Positions 1-6,269 of a stretch of DNA of 7,529 nt are shown one piece after another. The notes under the pieces are model-generated. The model did not search any database. It was not told where the DNA came from and saw nothing but the letters and a program-made list of their open reading frames with translations. Position numbers and translations under genes: made by a program. The DNA comes from Candidatus Taylorbacteria bacterium RIFCSPLOWO2_01_FULL_45_15b (GTDB lineage: Bacteria; Patescibacteriota; Minisyncoccia; Phycocordibacterales; 01-FULL-45-15b): positions 1 through 7,529 of the forward strand of contig MHRX01000029.1 in the NCBI GenBank assembly GCA_001822655.1, written 5' to 3'. Position 1 is the stretch's first letter, and each line of letters starts with the position of its first letter.

Positions 1-3000
1 ATATTGGCGAGTTACTGTAGACCCCGATCCTGTTAGTCCTTCACTTCCGGACCACAGGTATGTGTAGGATGGATTTTGAAGCGGGACAGCATTTTGGTAT
101 ACGGTCCATGTTACATCGCGACGGCTCCATGATGTGCTGACATCTGTCGAGCAGGAGAGATTCTGAAGACATGCAACAGTAGAGCCGCTAGCGGATGCCG
201 GATCTGATTCTACTCCACCTACCGTCGCAGTGAGGGTGTATGAATGGGTCGGAGGATTTCCGGCAATCAGTCCCGTATGCTCATATGAAGTATTCGGACC
301 GCGATACAGAACCGTCGAACCTTCCTTCAAAGTAAAGATTGCGCCAACCACACTATTCCACCGAAGGGCAATCGTCGAGCCGCACACGCTTCCCGCACCC
401 GCGGTAAAGCCGGTCGGTGCGGGCGGTTTAACCGCACTTTTGCCGAAGGTTACCGTAACATTAGCATTTGCCCCAAGATTCAAAAGCGTACACGCGCCCG
501 CAGTTTTCGCGCCATTTATTGTTCCGATTCCTTGACATGATCCGCCCCAACTTTCAATTATTGACCCATTATCCGCAAATGCATTTAGTGTTACTGTCGA
601 CGGATTTGCGAAGACCGCGCTACAGACGCCGGAATTTGGCGTCGTGCAATTTATGGTAGAACCGAACTTGCCGGCCGAGCTCGTAACTCTTCCTGTTCCG
701 CCGTTTACCGGAGCGCTTCCGACACTGTCGTGTATTTGTGTAATTTGATCAAGAGTAAGGGCGGCATTGTAAATTCTGAAATCATCAATGAGACCGTCCC
801 ATTTCGCCCCCCCATTATCCGCAATAAGTCCCCCGACACCAAGATCCCCCCCGCTGTCAGCCCCGATTCCGTTTTGGGCGGGAAGAGGTGAGAATTTGAA
901 ATTTTTATCAAGGTACACATTTACATTTTGCCCGCTTCGAACCATCGCAAGATGGTGCCAAGTATTGGCGGTAAACCCTGTCGAATTCCAAAAATCGCCG
1001 TCTGTTTTTCCTGATGCAACATACCCACCGGACGGACTATTTATAAAGAAGGAATAATCGCGATTATCACGATCAATAGCTTTCGTGAACAGAGTCTTGT
1101 ACGTCCCCAAAGAACTTGCTTTAAACCATACGGAGACGGTATACGGGTTTCCATCCGAAAAGCTAATTGGTGATGCATTCGGTATCCTCACCAAATTTGC
1201 CGTACCTGTAGTTGGATTGGAGAGCGAAAGCGACTTTCCATTTTTTGCGTCGGCTGAATATGCGATAGTTCCCGCCGCAGTTCCCGCAGGAGCAGTAGCC
1301 ACGCTGTTTGAAAGATTGTCATCAAACATCCACCGACTCACCATGCCTGTCGTATAATCGGCTCCGCCCCCACCGCCGGAGCTCGCATTCGTAACGGCGA
1401 CAGTAATATCTGCTGATGCTTGCGGTGCGTATCTCACGACTATATAACGTGTTTTATTCGGCTCAATAGTAACTGGCCATGTACAAGAGGCCGTGGCACA
1501 CCCTGTTACTGTGGTATACCCAGAAGGGAAACTATTACAATTAGAAGCGCCAACAAAAGCTATACAGTCCAAGTACGTTTTGACATAAGAACCGCCGCCC
1601 GGAGGATCGGTTACTGTTACATTATAGTTTCCCGGAGCTCCCGAGAATGATTCATCTTGCCCAGTGGAAGGCGTGCCGCCGTTTACGCTCCATGTCGTAC
1701 CGGGAAGGGACTGGTTACTCGAGTCAATACGACGATTTCTTATTTCCCCGGGCTGAAGGAGAATAGCCGATCGCAAGTACTTGAAGACAATTCTGTTCAA
1801 AGCATTTGACTTGACATTAATCTGTATGTTACATCGCGGGCCAACACAGCTCGGCACTAAATTAAAATTACTTATGGTGCAACCGGGCGTATCGCAAAAT
1901 CCCGCAGTAATAATATACCCCGGCACATTCGAAACGGTCGCAGTATGAACGCCGGAAGAAACATTGTTAACACGAAGAGGATTCTGGGTACTTCCCGTCG
2001 GCGTTATCGCGTCTTCCAATTTCGCTTGTGTAGCGGGGCTAGTGGCCGTCGTATCACTCTCCCCAACGCGCTTTATCTCGACGTCTCCGTTTGCGGGCAA
2101 TACGTACAAGACCGCGACTTTCGTTACCACGCCAGGAGTTACTGTTACGCCTATCTTACAGAGGCTCCCGCCCTGCCCGTTCGGCAAGCCGCAAACAATT
2201 CCGGGACTTAAATTTGAATAGGTCGCGAGACTGCATTTACCGGTAGCTGGAATGACACTGCATGTAAATAGCTCGCCACTCCCTTCAGGATACGTCCGAA
2301 TTGTGTAGTACTCGTCGAATCCCGGGAGGTCTGACACATACACATCGTGGTTGCCCGCCGATATGTTTGAGAATGTTCGAGGATTGTCGGTTGTCAAAAC
2401 CCCGAGATCAACCCGTGCCAGTGTGTCGCGAAAACCGCCATCTTCATTTGCCCGCACGGAACGAACGCTCCCGGTACCAGCGGGAACAGGTGTGTATATG
2501 ATCACCGTCTTTGATACCTGGTTTGGAGCAACGCCGAGAGTTGTTGTGCATGTCGAACCGTTGCAAACTATTCCGCCGCTATTTGCCGCATTGCATTCCG
2601 TTCCGCCAATAGGATACAGGCACCAGCGATATGATTCATTCATTCCCGCAAGATCGGTAACGGTGAGCGTATAGCCGCCTGTAGAAATTGTCGGCGTGGT
2701 GTCTCCATTCGCACTTGATGGGCCATAATTTGCAGGTCCGGTAATCTGCCACGTAGTCCCGAGAGCCGGTGTACTATTTTGATGTTGACGATAGTTTTGG
2801 ATTCGCCCACCCGCCGCCGAGACCGTTACATTCGCCGTGGCTGTAATTTGGCCGCCGGGGCCTGTGCATGTCAGAGAAAAAGTCGTATTGGAAACAAGTC
2901 CAGAAACCGTCTGCGAGCCGGCCAGTGATTTAATTCCCGACCATGAAGTCGCAGGGTTACTTGAACCTGTGCAACTCGTTGCATTTGCGCTTGTCCAGGT

Positions 3001-3561
3001 AAGCGTGGTAGATCCACCGGATACGACAGTCGTTGGATTTACCGATAAGGTGGCCGTCGGCTGAGATGCCGGAACAACCATTGAAACTCGGGACATGTCA
3101 ACCCAGCCAACAACCTCCGAGCCCCAAGCCCACCCTTGAATGAGGGTGCCATTTTGCGTTGTTCCATAGCCTGTTCCCTTCAGGCTAATCCAGCCGTCCC
3201 AGCCATCTGTACGCCCCACTCCCGCGATTGCCCTCACCCATCCCTCCCACGCATTTCCGACTACTCGAGCATTTACCGCCACCGTACCTCCACCAGATGG
3301 AAATCCGGAAAGACCCCCGAATTGAATCCACCCTATATTGTCCGACCACGCATATCCGACCAAATTGCCCGTGGCATCCTTATTGACGCCGTAGCTATTC
3401 AGATTGCCATCGCTTAAATTATTGAAGCTGATCCAGCCTATCGTGTCGGACCACGCAAACCCGCGAATATTCTCGGCAGAACCTGCGCTTACACGACTTG
3501 AGGCTCCAAAGAGAACAAGTGTGAGAATGATTGATACAATAAAAGTATTGAAGCGGGACAT
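1..3561 (-). CDS. Giant secreted modular surface protein (3' end beyond window)
   Basis: Reading the minus strand from ATG at 3561 gives 1187 codons with no stop, so the C-terminus lies outside the window. Residues 1-26 form a signal peptide (hydrophobic core IVSIILTLVLFG, cleavage likely after VSA). Residues 33-158 carry AWSDxIGWI repeats: two clear copies (FAWSDTIGWISF, YAWSDNIGWIQF) and two decayed ones. Then follow an Ig-like domain (about 170-250), a Cys-containing module (252-346), two PEGA-like modules (about 358-487 and 488-598), a second copy of the Cys module (606-705), a SGGGGG linker (728-733), a LamG/concanavalin-like domain (about 740-945, with VSRWMFDD, TVSVWFKAS, WHHLAMVRSG and DGLIDDFRIYNAAL), a divergent InlB B-repeat-like domain (955-1041), an FN3-like domain (1047-1125) and another Ig-like domain (1128 on). 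This architecture suggests an extracellular adhesion or glycan-binding role; no enzymatic motif is seen. The start has no Shine-Dalgarno sequence. It is transcribed divergently from nusA. Confidence 0.9.
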   Translation of the reverse strand, partial: MSRFNTFIVSIILTLVLFGASSRVSAGSAENIRGFAWSDTIGWISFNNLSDGNLNSYGVNKDATGNLVGYAWSDNIGWIQFGGLSGFPSGGGTVAVNARVVGNAWEGWVRAIAGVGRTDGWDGWISLKGTGYGTTQNGTLIQGWAWGSEVVGWVDMSRVSMVVPASQPTATLSVNPTTVVSGGSTTLTWTSANATSCTGSSNPATSWSGIKSLAGSQTVSGLVSNTTFSLTCTGPGGQITATANVTVSAAGGRIQNYRQHQNSTPALGTTWQITGPANYGPSSANGDTTPTISTGGYTLTVTDLAGMNESYRWCLYPIGGTECNAANSGGIVCNGSTCTTTLGVAPNQVSKTVIIYTPVPAGTGSVRSVRANEDGGFRDTLARVDLGVLTTDNPRTFSNISAGNHDVYVSDLPGFDEYYTIRTYPEGSGELFTCSVIPATGKCSLATYSNLSPGIVCGLPNGQGGSLCKIGVTVTPGVVTKVAVLYVLPANGDVEIKRVGESDTTATSPATQAKLEDAITPTGSTQNPLRVNNVSSGVHTATVSNVPGYIITAGFCDTPGCTISNFNLVPSCVGPRCNIQINVKSNALNRIVFKYLRSAILLQPGEIRNRRIDSSNQSLPGTTWSVNGGTPSTGQDESFSGAPGNYNVTVTDPPGGGSYVKTYLDCIAFVGASNCNSFPSGYTTVTGCATASCTWPVTIEPNKTRYIVVRYAPQASADITVAVTNASSGGGGGADYTTGMVSRWMFDDNLSNSVATAPAGTAAGTIAYSADAKNGKSLSLSNPTTGTANLVRIPNASPISFSDGNPYTVSVWFKASSLGTYKTLFTKAIDRDNRDYSFFINSPSGGYVASGKTDGDFWNSTGFTANTWHHLAMVRSGQNVNVYLDKNFKFSPLPAQNGIGADSGGDLGVGGLIADNGGAKWDGLIDDFRIYNAALTLDQITQIHDSVGSAPVNGGTGRVTSSAGKFGSTINCTTPNSGVCSAVFANPSTVTLNAFADNGSIIESWGGSCQGIGTINGAKTAGACTLLNLGANANVTVTFGKSAVKPPAPTGFTAGAGSVCGSTIALRWNSVVGAIFTLKEGSTVLYRGPNTSYEHTGLIAGNPPTHSYTLTATVGGVESDPASASGSTVACLQNLSCSTDVSTSWSRRDVTWTVYQNAVPLQNPSYTYLWSGSEGLTGSGSTVTRQY

Positions 3562-3588
3562 AATTAAAGAATAATTTTAATACCATAA

Positions 3589-3594
3589 ATTATA
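3589..3594 (-). promoter_or_regulatory. Candidate -10 box for the surface-protein gene
   Basis: On the minus strand this reads TATAAT, a perfect -10 consensus, 27 bases before the ATG at 3561. It would give a 5' leader of roughly 20 nt. No good -35 box lies at the right distance: the hexamer 17 nt upstream reads TCTTCA. The call therefore rests on the -10 match in an AT-rich sequence and is tentative. Confidence 0.4.
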
Positions 3595-3706
3595 TCTTGT
3601 TTTTGCGATTATGAAGAAGATTGTGGGGACAATTGACGTGTGCGCACCACAAGCACACACAAAGACGCTCGAGGAGTTCCTAAAAATTACCAAAAACCCA
3701 CACACA

Positions 3707-3735
3707 TTGACACAATCCTGTGGATTTGTTAGATT
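3707..3735 (+). promoter_or_regulatory. Sigma70-type promoter facing nusA
   Basis: A perfect -35 box TTGACA (3707-3712) is followed by a 17-base spacer and TAGATT (3730-3735, four of six consensus bases). A TGT immediately before the -10 matches the extended -10 motif. Transcription would start near 3742 and read rightwards, giving nusA a leader of about 350 nt. This is the best promoter in the intergenic region, but it lies far from nusA, and a terminator-like hairpin follows at once. It could instead drive a short RNA or be regulated by attenuation. Confidence 0.5.
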
Positions 3736-3738
3736 TAT

Positions 3739-3748
3739 ACCAATTGGT
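3739..3748. promoter_or_regulatory. 10-bp palindrome at the predicted transcription start
   Basis: ACCAATTGGT is a perfect palindrome centred on the start site predicted for the promoter at 3707-3735. It overlaps the first bases of the following hairpin. Position and symmetry fit an operator for a dimeric repressor, or an alternative pairing partner for the hairpin arm. A 10-bp palindrome can also occur by chance. Confidence 0.3.
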
Positions 3749-3772
3749 TCGCAGTCGCGAGCCCATTTTTTT
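3746..3772 (+). terminator. Terminator-like hairpin just downstream of the promoter
   Basis: GGTTCGC (3746-3752) pairs with GCGAGCC (3757-3763) in a 7-bp stem with one G-T pair and a 4-nt loop AGTC. It is followed by CA and seven T residues (3766-3772). This is a rho-independent terminator layout on the plus strand; the minus strand has no T-tract after the stem. No plus-strand gene precedes it, so it would act either as an attenuator in the nusA leader or as the 3' end of a very short RNA. Confidence 0.5.
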
Positions 3773-3784
3773 AGAAAAATAACG

Positions 3785-3933
3785 AACGAAGTGATTATAT
3801 TTTTCTTATCGAGCACCACTTTCACAACGATAAAATTGTCCTGCCGCGATTTATTAACATCAGTCTAGTAATTTAAGGCAATTTTTGTTCTACGAAAGTG
3901 GTGCTCGGTGAAGATTTTTATAGTCGCTTCGCT
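3785..3933. repeat. 149-bp imperfect palindrome
   Basis: The arm at 3785-3823 matches the reverse complement of 3894-3933 at roughly 78 percent with one single-base gap. The innermost 14 bp, CGAGCACCACTTTC at 3810-3823 against 3894-3907, are perfect. Further inside, AAAATTG (3832-3838) pairs in register with 3879-3885. The transcribed RNA could fold into a long stem. The outer part of the right arm is one copy of the 28-bp repeat found again before nusA, so this looks like an inverted duplication of a repeat unit. Confidence 0.75.
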
Positions 3934-3934
3934 C
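3907..3934 (+). repeat. 28-bp direct repeat, copy 1
   Basis: This segment begins GGTGAAGATTTTTATAG and ends TCGCTTCGCTC. It is identical over 28 bp to 4050-4077, 143 bp away. After a one-base length difference both copies are followed by AATCATT. The reverse complement contains GAGCGAAGCGA, a core that, as I recall, occurs in widespread bacterial intergenic palindromic repeats. Confidence 0.9.
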
Positions 3935-4049
3935 ATGAGAGAATCATTGACCCGCGCCGCAATTTGTAAGAATCTTAACGCGGTGAGTGTCCAATGTTTA
4001 TTAGATGAATAACATCTGCGGTATTATTAAATCAGTGAAATCGTAGCGG

Positions 4050-4077
4050 GGTGAAGATTTTTATAGTCGCTTCGCTC
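4050..4077 (+). repeat. 28-bp direct repeat, copy 2, immediately before nusA
   Basis: This is the exact second copy of 3907-3934, ending 16 bp before the nusA start codon. It contains TATAGT (4062-4067), a plausible -10 box that would place a transcript start about 20 nt before nusA, but no -35 box is recognisable upstream. The repeat may therefore be the nusA promoter or leader element, or simply a repeat that landed there. Confidence 0.9.
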
Positions 4078-4093
4078 CTTAAAAATCATTCAC

Positions 4094-5389
4094 ATGTTTG
4101 ATCTAAAAGTAATTAATTCCGTCCTAACACAGCTTGAAGAGGAGCGCGGTATTCCTCCGGCTAAAATACTGGAAGCGATCGAAGCGGCGCTTGCCACCGC
4201 ATACAAAAAAGAGTACGGCAAAAAAGGCCAAATTGTTCGCGCCACATTCGATGTCGCCACCGGAAAAACCGAATTCCTGCAGGTAAAAATCGTGGTGGAT
4301 GATACGCGTGTCATCATGGGAGAAGAACTTGAAAAAGCAGAAGCCGACCCCGAGGCCTACAAAGAAGATGAGCGCGTAAAATTCAATCCCGAGCATCACA
4401 TTCTTCTTGATGACGCCAAGAAAATAAAGAAGGACGCGGCACTTGATGACGAAATTATTTTCCCGCTCGAATCAAAAGGTGATTATGGCCGCATAGCGGC
4501 ACAGACTGCAAAGCAGGTCATCATTCAAAAGATTCGTGAAGCGGAAAAAATCTCCGTATTGACGGAGTATGGAAAGCGAGAGGGTGAAATAGTTTCTGGA
4601 ACAGTTCAGAGGACCGAACGCGGAAATGTGTATCTTGATCTTGGAAGAGCGAATGGCATTCTGCCCTATGAAGAACAAATACCCGGCGAACACTACCGAC
4701 AGGGTGAAAGAGTGCGGGCATATCTCTATTCTGTAGAAGAAAGCCCGAGAGGAATCTTTCTCCGCCTTTCACGTTCTCACCCTAAGTTTTTAGAAGAATT
4801 ATTTAAAATAGAGACGCCTGAAATAGCGTCAGGAGTCGTTACAATAAAAGCTGTCGCTCGTGAAGCCGGATCGCGATCAAAAGTCGCAGTCGCCTCAAAC
4901 GATCCGCACATTGACCCAGTGGGTTCAATGGTTGGTCAAAGAGGCGTCAGGGTGTCGACAGTTATGAGCGAGCTCGGCGGAGAAAAAATCGACATCATAG
5001 AGTGGTCGGCGGAGGCGCAAAAGTTCGTTGAAGACTCTCTTTCCCCAGCAAAAGTATTGTCAGTCGAAATGCATGAGGCTGACAAAAAAGCGCTGGTGCG
5101 AGTTTCTGAAGACCAGCAATCGCTTGCGATCGGCAAGGGCGGCCAAAACGTCAGACTTGCCGCAAAACTAACTGGCTGGAGAATAGATATTCAATCGGCG
5201 AAAGGAATTATTGCGGCAGAAGGAGCCGCTGAAGTGATGGCAGAGGAAGAAAAATATCACGCCGATATGAAGACGGCTCTGCAGACTGCAGTCGCAGAAT
5301 ACAAAAATAAAGAAAACACTGAAGAGCCTGCAAAAAGTTCCGGGGAATCAAAGAAAAAGAAAGCATCTTCCGAACAGCAAAAAATCTAA
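4094..5389 (+). CDS. nusA: Transcription termination/antitermination protein NusA
   Basis: NusA binds RNA polymerase and nascent RNA in the cytoplasm, controlling pausing, intrinsic termination and antitermination. The 431 residues show the expected order: N-terminal polymerase-binding domain (about 1-155, starting MFDLKVINSVLTQLEEERGI), S1 domain (about 161-229, with GNVYLDLGRANGILP), KH1 (about 236-305, beginning LFKIETPEI, with DPVGSMVGQRGVRV and its GQRG loop at 281-284) and KH2 (about 330-370, AIGKGGQNVRLAAKLTGW). After residue 405 there is only a Lys/Ser/Glu-rich tail, with no E. coli-type acidic repeats, as in most bacterial NusA. The start is set by the conserved N-terminus; there is no Shine-Dalgarno sequence. 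The usual neighbours rimP and infB are absent on both sides. No terminator hairpin is visible before ppa. Confidence 0.97.
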   Translation: MFDLKVINSVLTQLEEERGIPPAKILEAIEAALATAYKKEYGKKGQIVRATFDVATGKTEFLQVKIVVDDTRVIMGEELEKAEADPEAYKEDERVKFNPEHHILLDDAKKIKKDAALDDEIIFPLESKGDYGRIAAQTAKQVIIQKIREAEKISVLTEYGKREGEIVSGTVQRTERGNVYLDLGRANGILPYEEQIPGEHYRQGERVRAYLYSVEESPRGIFLRLSRSHPKFLEELFKIETPEIASGVVTIKAVAREAGSRSKVAVASNDPHIDPVGSMVGQRGVRVSTVMSELGGEKIDIIEWSAEAQKFVEDSLSPAKVLSVEMHEADKKALVRVSEDQQSLAIGKGGQNVRLAAKLTGWRIDIQSAKGIIAAEGAAEVMAEEEKYHADMKTALQTAVAEYKNKENTEEPAKSSGESKKKKASSEQQKI

Positions 5390-5432
5390 ACGACTAGAAA
5401 TTAACAATCCTGTTTATCTTGAAAATTTAATT

Positions 5433-5493
5433 TATACTAAACACATATTTTATTCGTAACGTATCTGTATACTAAATACGATATACTAAATAC
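5433..5493 (+). repeat. Three copies of TATACTAAATAC before ppa
   Basis: TATACTAAATAC occurs exactly at 5468-5479 and 5482-5493, 14 bp apart. A one-mismatch copy, TATACTAAACAC, lies at 5433-5444. TACTAA recurs once more, overlapping the end of the last copy, seven bases before the ppa ATG. Each copy contains TATACT, a five-of-six match to a -10 box, but no -35 box stands at standard spacing. It may be the ppa promoter or translation-initiation region, or a slippage repeat. Confidence 0.7.
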
Positions 5494-5500
5494 TAATTTT

Positions 5501-6022
5501 ATGAATCTATGGCACGACATCGAACCGGGTTCCGCCGAAAAAATAACGACAATTATCGAAATCGGCAAAGGATCAAAAAATAAATACGAGATAGATAAAG
5601 AGACAGGTCTCATCGCTCTCGACCGCGCCATGCATACGGCGCAGGATTTTCCTTTTGACTACGGGTTCGTGCCAAAAACGCTTTGGCATGACAATGACCC
5701 TCTTGATGTCATTGTACTTACCACCTTCCCACTAATGCCCGGTGTTCTTGTGCGCGTCAGGCCGGTGGCGATTATGAACATGATTGACGGTGGCGACGCA
5801 GATGACAAAATCATCTCCGTACCTGCAGACGACCCACGCTGGGCGGAGACGAGGGATCTAAAAGATATCAATCCGCATACTCTGAAAGAAATTGAGCATT
5901 TTTATTCAACCTACAAAAAATTGCAAAATAAAGAGGTTGTCGTAAACGGCTTCAAAGGGAGAAAGGAAGCTGAAGCCGCGTTTGAGGAGGGAAGGAGGAT
6001 TTACGCAACAAAATTCGGCTAA
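5501..6022 (+). CDS. ppa: Inorganic pyrophosphatase, soluble family I
   Basis: It hydrolyses pyrophosphate to two phosphates in the cytoplasm with Mg2+, pulling nucleotide and nucleic-acid synthesis forward. The 173 residues match the bacterial length (E. coli 176). The signature DNDPLDV at 64-70 supplies the metal-binding aspartates D64, D66 and D69. Other residues corresponding to the E. coli active site are present: E20, K28, E30, R42, Y54, D96, D101, K103, Y138 and K139, so the enzyme should be active. FDYGFVP (52-58) is also family-typical. The start lacks a Shine-Dalgarno sequence and follows the TATACTAAATAC repeats. It lies 111 bp after nusA in the same direction, so read-through or a separate promoter are both possible. 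The stop codon TAA (6020-6022) coincides with the target duplication of the palindromic element that follows. Confidence 0.97.
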   Translation: MNLWHDIEPGSAEKITTIIEIGKGSKNKYEIDKETGLIALDRAMHTAQDFPFDYGFVPKTLWHDNDPLDVIVLTTFPLMPGVLVRVRPVAIMNMIDGGDADDKIISVPADDPRWAETRDLKDINPHTLKEIEHFYSTYKKLQNKEVVVNGFKGRKEAEAAFEEGRRIYATKFG

Positions 6023-6183
6023 GAGCCTATCCACTATCTTCCCCCTGTCATAAAACCCTTATTTTTGTCTGCAAAACTTCGTCTCGCCTAGAGCGTAACG
6101 CTATTACGCTCTGGGCTCCGGCTCGTTTTTCGCCGAAAAATAAGGGTTTTTGACTCGGGTACCGCGAGATAATGGGTAGGCTC
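6023..6183. mobile_element. MITE-like palindromic element 1 (161 bp)
   Basis: The 17-bp termini, GAGCCTATCCACTATCT at the left and its reverse complement with two mismatches at the right (6167-6183), are flanked by TAA on both sides (6020-6022 and 6184-6186), a 3-bp target duplication of TNA type. The interior is palindromic too: a perfect 15-bp pair AAAACCCTTATTTTT (6052-6066) with 6136-6150, and a central perfect 9-bp hairpin AGAGCGTAA/TTACGCTCT (6090-6098/6104-6112) with a 5-nt loop. It has no coding capacity, so any movement would need a transposase in trans. Ends in GAG and a TNA duplication recall the IS1031-type branch of the IS5 family, which is only an inference. Because it abuts the ppa stop, the stem may also serve as a 3' end structure. 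Confidence 0.75.
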
Positions 6184-6186
6184 TAA

Positions 6187-6266
6187 ATCAATTCCGCGGT
6201 AATATTTATCACTCCACCGCGTCATTACAGGCGGGTATGGGGCCCATTATTCAAAGGGTTCCTTAC
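6187..6266. other. Spacer between the two palindromic elements
   Basis: These 80 bp, between the target duplications of the two elements, contain no gene. The only structure seen is CGCGGT (6195-6200) pairing with ACCGCG (6216-6221) across a 15-nt loop, and a short GC-rich near-palindrome ATGGGGCCCAT. Neither is followed by a T-tract, so no terminator is called. It is probably the original ppa downstream region. Confidence 0.5.
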
Positions 6267-6269
6267 TTA

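Larger units (their letters stand above)
3562..4093. other. Divergent intergenic region with repeats and regulatory signals, no convincing gene
   Basis: These 532 bp separate the start of the surface-protein gene (minus) from nusA (plus). I find no protein-coding frame with recognisable features. The content is regulatory or repetitive: a TATAAT box facing left, a TTGACA/TAGATT promoter facing right, a 10-bp palindrome, a hairpin with a T-tract, a long imperfect palindrome and a 28-bp direct repeat. Each is listed separately. The stretch 3950-4049 shows only small hairpins, such as AGATG-AATAA-CATCT at about 4003-4017, and nothing I can name. Confidence 0.7.

Noticed and set aside
230..3417. 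Many plus-strand open frames of 60-107 codons across the left part of the window
   Set aside because: They are shadows of the single long minus-strand frame, which has a signal peptide and consistent domains and covers the whole stretch without a stop.
3611..3868. Plus-strand open frame of 85 codons in the nusA upstream region, and an 82-codon frame opposite it (3577-3825)
   Set aside because: Neither has a ribosome binding site, a recognisable motif or protein-like composition. The plus-strand frame runs through the terminator-like hairpin and into the long palindrome, which explains its sequence better.
3868..3936. Tiny minus-strand frame beginning MSEATIKIFTEHHF inside the repeat
   Set aside because: It is 23 codons long and simply the translation of the repeat arm; the inverted copy gives a similar EHHF peptide in a frame without a suitable start. 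The similarity follows from the DNA repeat.
4941..5100. Minus-strand frames inside nusA
   Set aside because: NusA is unmistakable on the plus strand with intact S1 and KH domains; the opposite frames carry no known motif.
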